Source: Limnanthes douglasii subsp. nivea
Taxonomy: Eukaryota > Streptophyta > Magnoliopsida > Brassicales > Limnanthaceae
NCBI GenBank assembly: GCA_036936605.1
Contig: JAUPFV010000004.1
Location: 93,088,334 to 93,152,333, forward strand
Direction: 5' to 3'
DNA: 64,000 nt
Shown: positions 30,635-41,724 of the stretch, one piece after another
Layout: every line of letters begins with the position of its first letter
Numbering within the stretch: position 1 is the first letter of the stretch
Translations under genes and position numbers: made by a program
The notes under the pieces: generated by a model
The model's input: the letters and a program-made list of their open reading frames with translations, nothing else
Database searches by the model: none
Told to the model about the DNA's origin: nothing

Positions 30635-32623
30635 ATGGAGGTCTCTGCGCAACCAGCTCAACAACGAAGATCGTACGCAGAAGCAGTAAAGGTGGGAAAG
30701 GAGTCACTGCCTATCAACGCTGGATCTACAGGAGGTTTCAAGCACAACAATGTCGAAATAGGAGCAGAGGATGGATACACCTACGTAAGATTTTGCGAGA
30801 AAGATAAGTCTTTTCTGAACTCTTCATCTACTTATACATTAATAGCAAAATTTTCTTATGGATGTCCTTCTGCATCTGAGTTTAGGTCGTATATAGATTC
30901 ATTAAAATTGATTGGTAATTACAGTATGTTCAAATGGGATTTTAGGCATGTATTTATTGAGTTTGAAAACATGAAAGATGTAAAAAGTTTTTGGAAACAA
31001 AATGTTAGATCTATGGGTCAATATATGTTTAGGGTTTTAAAGTGGTGTCCTGATTTTAACCCCAAGCGGGAGTCACCCTTGACTCCTGTTTGGGTTTCTT
31101 TCCCCAAACTGCCTGAGTTCATGTATAATATAGATACTATTGAAAACTTAGCAAGAGCAATAGGATTTCCTTTAAATACTTGGTTGCCTAGCAAGAATAG
31201 GGCTAGCTATAATAAATGTGAAGTCTGGACGGTCTTAGATGTATCTAGTGTTCTTCCTCAGAAAATATGGGTTTGTTTCGGGGATAAGGATGGGTATTGG
31301 CAGGATGTAGTCTATAGAAATATGCCTGGTTATTGTAGAAAATGCAGACATTTAGGACATAAGGATAATGCATGTAAATCTGAAGACTTAGAATTTAAGA
31401 AAGAACAAAATTTAAAAAAACTAGTAATAAAAACTAAGGATAAAAAGAACAATAACATCTGGATTCCTAAACCTATAAGTAATAAAGAAGCTGTTAATAA
31501 TGTAATATCAGACATGAGTGAGTCACAAAATATTGATAATGTTACTGATAAAGCACTTATTAACACCATATTAACAAAAGTCCATGAACATGTTGAGAAT
31601 TCTAATAATAATAGTCAGATTGCATGTGTATCTGAATATGTTGATTCTTTGTATGTTGATGTTACTGTGAATGGTCAATCTACATGTATAAAAGATAATG
31701 CATCTGATAAAGATAATCAAATTGAATCTGATAAATCTTTGAATGATGCATCTGATATAATGACTGATAAATTGAATGTTGTATCTGATGTTAGAACTGA
31801 TATATCTTTGCAATTTGGAACATTTGATAGAGTTAATCAGTTTACATGTATAAAAGAGAATGCAACTGATAAAGATAATCAAATTGTATGTATTGAATCT
31901 GATAAATCTTTGAATGATGTAACTGATATTATAACTGATAACTTGAATGTTGCATCTGATGTTATGACAGTTAAATCTTTGCAATTTGGCACATTTGATA
32001 AAGATAATCATATTACATGCATTGAGTCTGATAAATCTTTGAATATAGCATCTAATAATAATGCTGATGAAACTTGTTTACTTAATGTTGCATCTGGTAT
32101 TACAAATAATCAACCTATGCATTTAGAAAAAACTAGTATGGTTCTGAAAGATGACATTAGTTGTGCTGTTGAGAATGTTGAAATTGTAAATGAAACTAAT
32201 GGTATTTCAGAAAAAGTTAAAACCAATGGTAACATTTCTTTATCATGTGATCATACTGATTTTGTTGTAGATGATGATGTTGTTTTTGTTGATAACAATT
32301 TAATTACATTTAAGCAATTGAATCCTGAAAATGTTACAAGTATGAATATTGAGAATGCTGTTGAGTCTATGGTTAAAAATAATCCTTTTAATGCATTAAT
32401 AGAAGAAGATTTAGATGAATTATGTGAATCTGTTCCTAATAGAAAAAGATTAAGTCTTTCCCCCAATAAAGGAAATAAGTTGGATGGAAATTTAAGCTTA
32501 CCTGTCTCACCAATGCAGAGGAAAAATAAGCCTTCTTTAAATAACTTGCTTAGAAGATCTTCTAGGAATAGGCTTGTTATTAAGACTAGTAACCCAAAAG
32601 GATCTATTGGACCCTCAAAATAA
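30635..32623 (+). CDS. LINE 1 ORF1 nucleic-acid-binding protein
   Basis: 662 residues, no interruption. The N-terminal half is a DUF4283-type domain (FKWDFRHVFIEFENMKDVKSFW, FRVLKWCPDFNPKRESPLTPVWVSFPKLPEF, residues about 95-180) followed by a CCHC zinc knuckle CRKCRHLGHKDNAC at about residue 234. This is the standard ORF1p architecture of plant L1 elements, which coats the LINE RNA. The long C-terminal half is Asp/Asn-rich with internal repeats of ~54-57 residues (nt 31682-32060). The stop lies 8 nt before the ORF2 ATG. It is longer than LINE 2 ORF1 (527 residues) because of those repeats. Confidence 0.9.
   Translation: MEVSAQPAQQRRSYAEAVKVGKESLPINAGSTGGFKHNNVEIGAEDGYTYVRFCEKDKSFLNSSSTYTLIAKFSYGCPSASEFRSYIDSLKLIGNYSMFKWDFRHVFIEFENMKDVKSFWKQNVRSMGQYMFRVLKWCPDFNPKRESPLTPVWVSFPKLPEFMYNIDTIENLARAIGFPLNTWLPSKNRASYNKCEVWTVLDVSSVLPQKIWVCFGDKDGYWQDVVYRNMPGYCRKCRHLGHKDNACKSEDLEFKKEQNLKKLVIKTKDKKNNNIWIPKPISNKEAVNNVISDMSESQNIDNVTDKALINTILTKVHEHVENSNNNSQIACVSEYVDSLYVDVTVNGQSTCIKDNASDKDNQIESDKSLNDASDIMTDKLNVVSDVRTDISLQFGTFDRVNQFTCIKENATDKDNQIVCIESDKSLNDVTDIITDNLNVASDVMTVKSLQFGTFDKDNHITCIESDKSLNIASNNNADETCLLNVASGITNNQPMHLEKTSMVLKDDISCAVENVEIVNETNGISEKVKTNGNISLSCDHTDFVVDDDVVFVDNNLITFKQLNPENVTSMNIENAVESMVKNNPFNALIEEDLDELCESVPNRKRLSLSPNKGNKLDGNLSLPVSPMQRKNKPSLNNLLRRSSRNRLVIKTSNPKGSIGPSK
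31682..32060 (+). repeat. Internal coding repeat of LINE 1 ORF1
   Basis: Two and a half copies of a 162-171-bp unit, all in frame, encoding e.g. DKDNQI..ESDKSLND and SLQFGTFD. The reading frame is kept across copies. Confidence 0.85.
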
Positions 32624-32631
32624 CTGTCAAT

Positions 32632-33294
32632 ATGACTTTACAAATACTAAATTGGAATGCAAGAGGAATAGGTAATATTAAAACTATTAGAAGGATTAAA
32701 AATTTGACTAAAAAGCATTTTATTAGTGTTTTAGCACTGCAAGAACCTATGGTAGCAGTAGATAGAAGCCTAGAAATTTGTACCAAATTAGGTGTTAAGT
32801 GGGAAAAACCTACTTGTAATCGAGTTAAGCTTAATTGTGATGGATCATCCTTAAGTAATGGTGAATCATGCTATGGTTATATAATTAGAAATAACTTGGG
32901 AATGATTATAACTGCAAAAGGGAATGTTATAGGAAAATGTTCTCCTATTTGTGCTGAAATTGCTGGACTACTTAATGGTTTAACATACAGTAAAGAATCT
33001 GATCTAAAGCTAGTTGATATTGAAATTGATTGTCTAGCATTATTCAATATGCTTGCATCTGGATTAAGACCATGGTATTTAGATCAATGTATACTGTGTT
33101 GTAGACAATTGATAACCTCACATATGACCATCAAACACATTTATAGGGAACAAAATCTGGCAGCAGATTGGCTGTCCAAACATGCATTAAAAGTTAAGAG
33201 TAGTTTTTGCATTCAAACACAGCATGATTTCAATGAATTATATAGCATATTAAGGGCTGATGCCTTAGGTTTGGGAAATTTTCGCTATGCTTAG
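32632..33294 (+). CDS. LINE 1 ORF2 derivative: endonuclease start fused to RNase H
   Basis: 220 residues. Residues 1-~57 are the beginning of the APE-type endonuclease (LQILNWNARGIGN, ALQEPM with the first catalytic Glu). From about residue 58 it is the C-terminal RNase H (NCDGSS, CAEIAGLL, IEIDCLALFN, HIYREQNLAADWLSKHA), with D, E, D, D positions present. In LINE 2 these two parts are separated by ~1,100 residues with endonuclease, RT and zinc region. The junction near 32797-32805 is in frame. It cannot encode a reverse transcriptase, so movement would need an enzyme in trans. Confidence 0.85.
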   Translation: MTLQILNWNARGIGNIKTIRRIKNLTKKHFISVLALQEPMVAVDRSLEICTKLGVKWEKPTCNRVKLNCDGSSLSNGESCYGYIIRNNLGMIITAKGNVIGKCSPICAEIAGLLNGLTYSKESDLKLVDIEIDCLALFNMLASGLRPWYLDQCILCCRQLITSHMTIKHIYREQNLAADWLSKHALKVKSSFCIQTQHDFNELYSILRADALGLGNFRYA

Positions 33295-33746
33295 TATCTG
33301 TTTGTTCTTTATCTTGTTAACTAACTGTGTTTAAGCAAGTCGATAGACTTGACTAAGTATTTTGAATGCAGATTCAGGTTACCTACTTAGACTTGGACAT
33401 TGTAGCTGAAAGATACACATGAGGGCAGCTGCATGAAGAAGCGAAGGCAGCTGAATGAAGATTGCTGAATGCAGACACACGAAGGCAGCTGAATGCAGAC
33501 ACACGAAGGCAGCTGAATGACAGACACATGAAGATAGTTGAATGCAGACACGAAGGAAGCTGAAGAAAGGATAAGTAATTAAAAGTTGAAGAAATTAACA
33601 AGTCTAGTAGACCTAGGTGCCTTACTTAGGTCGAATGTTTTATATCTTCTTTTTCATTGTATAATGTTATGAGCTATCAGCTCATAAACTAATTCTGTAA
33701 CACATTTTTATCATTAATAAAAAGTTCTTTTCTTGGGAAAAAAAAA
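33295..33746 (+). other. LINE 1 3' UTR with 24-bp repeats and A tail
   Basis: 33470-33567 holds four copies of a ~24-bp unit 'gcagacacacgaaggcagct gaat' with decay towards the end. The tail is AAAAAAAAA at 33738-33746. Confidence 0.75.
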
Positions 33747-34894
33747 GAATAACGAATATCAACATTTTATATTTGTCTACCTTTTTTGTTATTAATATTC
33801 AATAATCGTAAAAAAATTCAAATAAAAACTTAACCAGAAATTTAAACTATTAAATACATAATTAAATATTTATCTCTTGTTATTCCTACATTTGTGGAGC
33901 ACCATAAGGTAAATGAGAAGGCTTCAAATAGAAAACGTTTTAGTATTCAAATGCAACAACAAGTAAAGATTGATTCAATATTCTATTACGATAGTTAAAA
34001 CTAGTAAATGTTTTTTATCCGAATCATTTTAGTTTGACCGGAGTTAGTTAGTTTGTAGATATTGATACTCCCTCTATTCTCTTTTAACTGTTGTTCGTTA
34101 AATTTACACAAATATTAAGAGTACTAGTTATTATTTCTCGACTCTATAAGCATCAGAAAGTCAATTCAATGCTCATGATGAGGGCAAAAGTATTCGAAAG
34201 ACAACTCGGACAAAACTAGTATCCATGTATTTAAAATATATTTATTTATTTATTTACTCAAAATAAGTTTCGATAATTAGTAGATTATTTTAGTTAAATT
34301 TAATATTTACGGCCTATGGGCTCAATTATTTGGATTTGGCCTAGGATTTTGTTGGAATATGAGCCAAAACCATATATTTACCCATTAGGCTCACTAGCTG
34401 CATATAAATAATTTTTTTAACACATTTACGAGGAGGATAGAAAATAAAATTTTATATCAGACTTTTTTTTTAAACATTTACTTAAAGTGCTTTTCTATCT
34501 CTCTAATCACCATAAAAATTTAATTACCTCTAGTCACATTAGCAAAATAATTCTCCATACAAAATTTATCCTACAAAATTAAACAATAATAAATGTTTCA
34601 TCTATTTTATATACAAATTAAAAATAAACGAATTCGATTAGTTTAAATATATTTAAAAGGCTAGACATTTAGTTTATAATTTTTTTTAAGACATGCATTA
34701 ATATGGACGGAGGGACGTAATATATATAATGATTAAGGGTAGCAATACGTCACGAATATGTGGTATCACGCCAAAATTTGAATACGTGGTATCACGCTAA
34801 AATTTAAATGTGATCACGTAGAAATAACACGTCAAATACGCAGACGACACACACGCTAGATGCGTTAATAATAATGTAGCCCCAAACACGCCAA
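33747..34894. other. AT-rich interval with a possible Stowaway-like element
   Basis: TACTCCCTCTATTCTC at 34076-34091 and GGACGGAGGGACGTA at 34705-34719 look like opposite ends of a Stowaway-type element about 640 bp long, with TA at the edges, but the match is imperfect and the inside is unremarkable. Near 34738-34870 'acgtggtatcacgc..aaatttgaa' is duplicated. No gene. Confidence 0.4.
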
Positions 34895-34917
34895 TCAACT
34901 TTTTAGTATTTTTTTTT

Positions 34918-35070
34918 AATCAAAGTCTTTTTTATTAAACTTCAAAACATACAGACCCTAGTTTGCAATTTTACAACAACTTGAAAAATAATAAAAAAAA
35001 TTCTGTCATCTTCAACCTTCCCTCTTCTGAGAAAACCCCAAATCGAAACCCTAAATCGCCAAACCCTAAA
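34918..35070 (-). other. LINE 2 3' UTR
   Basis: Directly after the ORF2 stop, the minus strand carries two TTTAGGG heptamers and a TTTGGGG variant within ~40 nt (35034-35068), then an A/T-rich tail with AATAAA and the terminal A run. Confidence 0.7.
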
Positions 35071-38000
35071 TCAAACTCTTAGGTAACCAATCTCCAAGCT
35101 TTCTAACAACAAAATCGCCTTCAAGCTGGATGGAGCATCCTCTTCATTAAACTCAATATTCCTTTGAACCTTTAGAGCTTCCTTAGCCAACCAATCTGCT
35201 CCATTATTCTCTTCTCTATAAACATGCCTAACAACCATTCGAGAATCAATTAACCTCCTACAACAGCTTATAAGAGGTTCAAGATACCAGATTGAACAAC
35301 CATGAAGAAGAAGATTGACAAGCACGGCTGAATCAACCTCTACATCAACGTTCTTCATATTCAAAAGTCTGCAAAGCTTCAACCCGTCGAACAATGCACG
35401 ACATTCCGCAATCAGAGGAGTGGCTTTACCATAAAGCCTTCCAATACCCAGAATCAGACCACCATTGCTGTTTCTAATCAACGCACCACCACCAGCTTCA
35501 TTCTCAAAGGTACAAGCTCCATCGATATTAATCTTGTATCTTCCATATTTAGGACATTTCCATTTAAGAAACATAGGTTTATTCATAGCAGTAATCTGAT
35601 TCACACACCCAAAATTAGTACCTTCTTTCACAAAGCCAGCCCAGTGTTTTTTAGTTAAAATCCTAGCCTGATCGAGACTCGTGATGATGTAGATAACATG
35701 CTGGATAATAGTAGCAGCATTAGTAGATATGTTGCTGATCTTCTTCTTATTCCTAGCAGCCCACATACACCAAACCAGAATAGCAGGAAGGATAGAATAT
35801 ATGTTACATTTACCCTTTGCAGACCAATACCATTGCATAATAACATGAGGCAGTGTCATATATGGCTGAATATCTACCTTGAATAGAGTACTGAAATGTA
35901 TCCAAACAGACCAGACCTGAGAACAATGTACTAAGGCATGCTGAGTAGTTTCTACATTATCACAATTTACACACTTAGAAGCAATCTGAAAACCCTTAGC
36001 CTGCATCACTGAATCGGTAGGAATCCAGTTGTGAAGAGCCCTCCAAAGGAAAAATGAACACTTTTTGGGAGTGATAGCATTCCATGTCATGTCATATATT
36101 CTTGACTTATTTCCTTTACATCTTGTATGATTCCAGGTCTCTTTAAATATAAACAATCCATCTTTAGAAAGAGACCAACAAAGAACATCCTTCTTATTAG
36201 TTAAACTAATCTCTTTGATCTTAGAAACCTCAGAGGCTGTGACAGTAGTAATCAATCTTTGCCAATCCCGGGAACCAGAAACCCAGAAATCCCTGACATA
36301 AACATTGCCACTGTCCCAGAGAAGTCTTCTAGTATTGTCACTGTCAATAATGATAAATGATTTGTTTGAACACCATTTATCATACCAAAAATTCATATCA
36401 CCACAACCAGGCAACCAGAAAAGAAATTCCTCCGCACATTCTCTAATCCCAATCATTCTAGCCCAAGTTTTAGACCTTCTACTAGGAGAAATAGCAAGAG
36501 ATGGGTGAATTCTGTCTCTGCAATAAACTGACATCATGTATCTAGCCCAGAATGATTGCTGACTTCTGAATTTAAACCACAACTTTAAAGCATAAACCCT
36601 CTGCACATCATTCAGACTTTTAAAATTTAAACCTCCTTCATTTAAAGGCTTACAAAGCTTCTCCCACTTTGCCCAACTAACAGCTTTTTTATCTTCTTTT
36701 GTCCCCCACAGGTACTTACTAAACAAGATTTCCAGTCTGTTAACAATACCAACAGGAAGCTTAGAATGCTGTAAAGTATAATTAGGAAAGGCTACCAAGA
36801 TTGTCTGAATCAACAACATTCGACCAGCAAAGGAAAGGTGAAGTCTATCCCAGTCCATAATCCTGCATCTGACTTTATGGATTAAGTCTTCATAGTAAGC
36901 AATTCTAGTGTTAATTGTAATGGTAGCCCCCAAATATCTAAAAGGCAAGTTTGTATGCTTAATGTTCCAAATACTTTCAATAACAGAAACTTGATGTAAA
37001 GGCATTTTATTTGAAACAATGATTTTAGACTTAGCTTGATTGATCTCCTGGCCAGAAACAGTCTGATAATGATCCATTGTAGCCTTAATAGTCTTCATTG
37101 AATCAATGTCTCCACTCAAAAAAACCATGAAATCATCAGCAAAGGCCAGACAAGCCACATTCTGAGAACTTCTATTCTTAAAACGAAAATTAACATTATC
37201 ATCAGAGACCTTCTTAACCATTCTAATCAAATATTCTTCTGCCATAATAAAAAGACTAGGGGAGAGTGGATCCCCTTGTCTTAAACCTTTAGTATTTGCA
37301 AAGAAGCCTGTTAACTCACCATTAACCAAAACTGAAGACCAAGTTTAAGTAACACAACTTTTAATAAGAGCTGAAACCTTTTCATTAAACCCAAACTGAT
37401 TAAGAATCCTGAAAAGAAAACCATGGTTCAACTTGTCGAAAGCCTTTGTCATATCGGTCTTTATAATCACATTCCCTTTCTTTCTATTCATACTGATATC
37501 AAAGCAAAGCTCTTGGGCCATAAGAATTGAATCATGAATACACTTCCCTTTTACAAAACCACCCTGCTCGTCAGAAATCAATTTAGGCAGTACTTTAGCA
37601 ATTCTGTTGTTAAGAAGTTTACTGATAATTCTAGAGAAAACTGTAGTTAAACTAATAGGACGAAAGTCCATCCATCTACAAGGATTCTCAACTTTAGGGA
37701 TCAAACATATTGTTGTAGCTTTCACCCCTTTAGGAAGAACACAGCCACTGAAAAAAGCACCAACAGCCTTGCATAAATCATCTCCAATAATATCCCAACA
37801 AAGCTTATAAAACTCAGCAGTATACCCATCAGGGCCAGCAGCAGAAGATGATCTCAAGGACTTTACAACCCCATGAATCTCCTCAACATCAGGAATACAG
37901 GCCAATCTTTCATTATCCTCCTCAGTAATTAAAGAAGGAATAACATTCAACAGATCAAAATCACTATCAGCACTTATATCAGAAGCAAGAAGTGACTTGA

Positions 38001-39183
38001 AATAATCCACAGCAGATCCACCTATATCCTCTTTAGCAGACAACCATCTATCATTCACTTTAATTCTATCCACTCTGTTTTTCTTATTTCTTTTCTTAAC
38101 AAAATTATGAAAAGCAGCAGTACTCCTATCAGCCTCTTTAAGCCATGAAACATGAGCTTTTTGTCTCCAATACATCTCTTCCCTATCTAAGAGCTTAGAA
38201 TGATTCTGTTTAGCATCAATTAAGGCAGCCTTATTATCTTCACTATACTGAGTTTGCAGCTTCACTTCCATTATATTAATGTCCTCCTCAGATTTCTTAA
38301 TGGCATCAAAGACATTACCAAAAGTGTTTTTATTCCAATTCCTCAAAGCAACTTTTAATCTTTGTTGCTTTAACCAAAAGTACATTACAGGATTCCTAAC
38401 ACCATCCAAATCAGCAGACCAACTCTCAACAACCATCCTCAAAAAATCAGAATGCATACCCCACATGTTAAGAAACTTAAAAGAAGACTTAACTCTATCC
38501 CTACTAGACGAAAGCTTCACCACCATAGGGCAATGATCTGAACAATTACGAGCCAAATGAGAAACTGTAGTGACATCAAAATATTCTAACCATGATGAGC
38601 TATACATAACACGATCCAAACGCTTCCACTTTCGACCATTAGACCATGTAAATTGAGATCCACTATAGCCTGCATCAATGAGACCACAGTCCATTATAAA
38701 ATTGTTAAAGTCGTCCATAGCTCTTTGATTAAACATTGAACAGCCAATCTGCTCATGAACATTAGAGACAACATTAAAGTCACCAAACACAATCCAATTC
38801 TGAAGAGACACATCTAATCTTCTAATAGAATCCCACAACATTAACCTCTGATCACGAATACACTTAGCATACACAATTGAAACATGAAACTCCTTTTTAG
38901 CAACAGAATGAACCACTTTAAGATGGAGCAGCTGGTCAGTATCAAGAACAACCTGAACAGTATAATCCTGGTGCCAAAGCACCCAAATTTTATTATTTAC
39001 ATTGCAAGTGAAACCACTTAACTTTAACTTCTTTGCTAACACACTCAAATTATCCACCTTAACCAAAGGCTCCTGGATTGCAACAAAACTGACTTTATAA
39101 GAGATCAGCAAAGACTTTAACCTCTTAATAGTTTCTTTATTAGCCAGTCCCCTCGCATTCCAATTCAGCAAACTAATAGTCAT
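35071..39183 (-). CDS. LINE 2 ORF2: endonuclease, reverse transcriptase, RNase H (one nonsense codon)
   Basis: Reads as a single frame of ~1,370 codons apart from a TAA at 37345-37347. Order: APE endonuclease (LLNWNARGL, AIQEP, FGDFNVVSN, SDHCPMVV), RT (RPISLTTVFSRIISK, DEQGGFVKGKCIHD, IKTDMTKAFDKL, GLRQGDPLSP, catalytic AFADDFMVF), zf-RVT region (KKCSFFLWRALHNWIPTDS, CVNC..TTQHALVHC) and C-terminal RNase H (INIDGACTF, AECRALFDGL, HVYREENNGADWLAKEA). The stop lies between the KAFDKL and GLRQGDP motifs of RT. All catalytic residues I can identify are present. It makes the enzyme for target-primed reverse transcription in the nucleus. Confidence 0.93.
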
Positions 39184-40763
39184 AGATCAGATGATGGCCT
39201 ATGGGCTCTTTTGAGCTTCATGATTTTTGAAGAAACTGGCCCTTTACCTTCCCAAAGTTTTGGCATCTTTAAAGTCTTTTGAGCATCCTTCTTTTTTAAT
39301 CTTCCTTTATCTAATCTGTCTTTCACAGGAGAATTAGGTAAACTACCAACATGCTTTGGAGAGCTTTGAGTATTATCACTTAGAACATCAAACATGTTTC
39401 TTCTTTCCAAGATCTTTAAAGCATCGATCATCTCTTCCTCTTTAATAGTATTATCAGAACTTTCACCCTCTATATTCAAAGACAAATTTTTATCAGAATC
39501 ACTCTCCAACACCTCCTTAACCACCACAGACTTTAGCTGACCAATACCACCTTTTCCAATAACAACAGAATCTGTTTCTTGCTCACAAGATTTAACAAAA
39601 TTATCAGAGCTATTAATCTCATTAGAAGGTCGAGAACTTACATCAGATACACCCTCAAGAACCTTATCCATATTATTCCCCTCTTTTAAATTATTCTTCA
39701 TACCTTCCCTTTCCAACAAAGTCTTCTTATAACGATCTTGCAAATAACCAGAACCAACATCATTCTTACCACCATCATAAATCACCCGATTCTGATCTAA
39801 AGAACAAGAAACCTGACCAGAGATCTTAGCATCATCCTTCACCAGCACAATATTTTCAGAATCCCCTTCTTGGGCCAACCATTTCTTACATTTATCAATG
39901 GAATGCCCGATATGCGCACAATGATTACAGTATTCTGGAATTTTGTCATAAACCAGATGAATCAAATAACTTTCAGAGTCCCCAAATTTAACCTGAATAT
40001 TTTTAACCAACGGTTTGGAAACATCAATTTCAATCCAAGCTCTGCAGCAATTCTGTTGAACACGATTGATCGAAGGTACCCAAACTTTAAGAGGAGTACC
40101 TAAAACCTTTGATATTTCAGAGATCGTAGATCTGTTAAACAAAAACTCCTGTAAATTCGGAAAAGAAACCCACACCGGTGTAAATGGAGACTCTAAATTC
40201 AGATCGAAACCAGGTGTCCATTTCAAGAGTCGCATTGTTTTCTCTCCCAAGATCCAAACAGTCTTAGACCAGAGTCTCATTAGATCATCCAACTCAGTAA
40301 ATTCAATAAAAATGTGTCTGAAATCCCAGACCGAGAGACTGAAAGAACCTTTGAAACGAAACTGAGTTAAAAATTTTCGCAAACTAGCCATAGATGGCTT
40401 CCCAGAAGCAAACTTAGCCACCAAAGTATGCTTAGAAATCTTTATCAACTTTTCTTTATCTTCAACCTTAAACGTGATAACAGGGCATTCACTAGATCGA
40501 ATAACAGAAACATCATTATGAACAAACTCTGATTTTTTTGGCTTCAACACATCAGCATATGAACCTTTATTAATCAACAAAGTATCAGAAATCTTATCTT
40601 TTTCCAAGTCTTCAAAAACAGGATTTTGAATAACATTACACTCAACAGCCTTTTCTACATCATTAGCTCCTCTGTTTTTGACAAATTTTCCATCTGATCT
40701 TGATTCCATTATATTCCTAAGTATAGGAAATTCTTCATGGGAGATATTGATGCTTTTACTCAT
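39180..40763 (-). CDS. LINE 2 ORF1 nucleic-acid-binding protein
   Basis: 527 residues, uninterrupted. DUF4283-type domain (LSVWDFRHIFIEFTELDDLMRLW, MRLLKWTPGFDLNLESPFTPVWVSF, residues about 145-215) and CCHC knuckle CNHCAHIGHSIDKC near residue 280, then an acidic/Ser-Lys-rich tail. Its stop TGA overlaps the ORF2 start as ATGA (39180-39183), which would suit termination-reinitiation. Start at the first ATG of the frame; the leader is short. Confidence 0.93.
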   Translation of the reverse strand: MSKSINISHEEFPILRNIMESRSDGKFVKNRGANDVEKAVECNVIQNPVFEDLEKDKISDTLLINKGSYADVLKPKKSEFVHNDVSVIRSSECPVITFKVEDKEKLIKISKHTLVAKFASGKPSMASLRKFLTQFRFKGSFSLSVWDFRHIFIEFTELDDLMRLWSKTVWILGEKTMRLLKWTPGFDLNLESPFTPVWVSFPNLQEFLFNRSTISEISKVLGTPLKVWVPSINRVQQNCCRAWIEIDVSKPLVKNIQVKFGDSESYLIHLVYDKIPEYCNHCAHIGHSIDKCKKWLAQEGDSENIVLVKDDAKISGQVSCSLDQNRVIYDGGKNDVGSGYLQDRYKKTLLEREGMKNNLKEGNNMDKVLEGVSDVSSRPSNEINSSDNFVKSCEQETDSVVIGKGGIGQLKSVVVKEVLESDSDKNLSLNIEGESSDNTIKEEEMIDALKILERRNMFDVLSDNTQSSPKHVGSLPNSPVKDRLDKGRLKKKDAQKTLKMPKLWEGKGPVSSKIMKLKRAHRPSSDL

Positions 40764-40929
40764 CTTCCAAAGGGGAAAGAAGAATCAAAGAGAAGAATCA
40801 AAAGGATGAAAAAAAAATTTTACTCTGTTCTTGAAGAACAGAGTTTCTTGGAGCCATTTCCATCACCATCTCATGTGAATATCAAGATTGTTCAACTTTT
40901 TAGTATATTTAATAGTAAAAATATTATTT

Positions 40930-40995
40930 TATAAACTAATTATTATATAAATGATATATTATAATTTTAAAATATTATAAACTATATGATTATAA

Positions 40996-41032
<37 letters not shown>

Positions 41033-41722
41033 TGGTTATAAATATTATAAGTGTTGTTATTTTATAAACCAAAGTCACATATTATAATATTAATATATTA
41101 TAAGTTATGTGATTATAATTTTATTATTATATATTATTATTATTATTATTATTATTATTTGGTTATAAATATTATAAGTGGTGGTATTATTATGATATTA
41201 TTTACCAGTACAAGTGTTGTTATTATTTAATAAACCAAAATCATATATTATAATTTTAATATATTATAAGATTTGCGATTATAATTTTATTATTACGTCT
41301 TGATTATTTTGATTATGAATTGGTTATAAATATTATAAGTGTTGTTATTATTTTATAAACTAAAATTATATATTATAATTTTAAAATATTATGAAGTAGG
41401 TTATTATAATTTTATTATTACATTTTGAATATTATTATGGTTTAATTATTATAATAGTACAAGTGTTGTTATTATTTTATACACCAAAATCATATATTAT
41501 AATTTTAAAATATTACAAGGTTGGTGATTATAATTTTTTATAATATGTTGATAATTATTATGATTTGGTTATAAATATTTCAAGTGTTGTTATTATTTTA
41601 TAAACTAAATTCTTGTATTATAATTTTAAAATAGTATAAGGTATGTTATTATAATTTTCTTATTACACTTTGATTATTATTATGGTTTGAATATAAAAAT
41701 TACAAGTGTTGTTGTATTTTGA
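40930..41722. repeat. AT-rich ~122-165-bp tandem array
   Basis: About six units with 'aagtgttgttattattttataaa', 'ccaaaatcatatattataat' and a (TTA)n run; the phrase 'aagtgttgtt' recurs near 41050, 41216, 41337, 41461, 41583, 41705 and again at 42014 after the MITE. (TTA/TAT)n runs at 41000-41030 and 41125-41160. Confidence 0.85.
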
Positions 41723-41724
41723 TA

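Larger units (their letters stand above)
30240..33746 (+). mobile_element. LINE 1: internally deleted L1-type retrotransposon
   Basis: Plus-strand L1-type element: leader, ORF1 (30635-32623), a short ORF2 derivative (32632-33294), a 3' UTR with short repeats and an A9 tail at 33738-33746. Most of the endonuclease and the whole RT are missing compared with LINE 2. The 5' boundary is approximate, and I found no convincing target duplication. Confidence 0.8.
34910..40891 (-). mobile_element. LINE 2: near-complete L1-type retrotransposon
   Basis: 5,982 bp, minus strand, flanked by a perfect 15-bp duplication TCAACTTTTTAGTAT (34895-34909 and 40892-40906). Leader of ~128 bp, ORF1 (39180-40763), ORF2 (35071-39183) with one in-frame stop, a ~150-bp 3' UTR with AATAAA near the end (on the minus strand) and a short A tail (T run at 34910-34917). 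The exact duplication and long ORFs show a fairly recent insertion. Confidence 0.95.

Noticed and set aside
30240..33760. Target duplication for LINE 1
   Set aside because: Sequence after the A tail (gaataacgaat...) has no convincing match near 30.1-30.3 kb.
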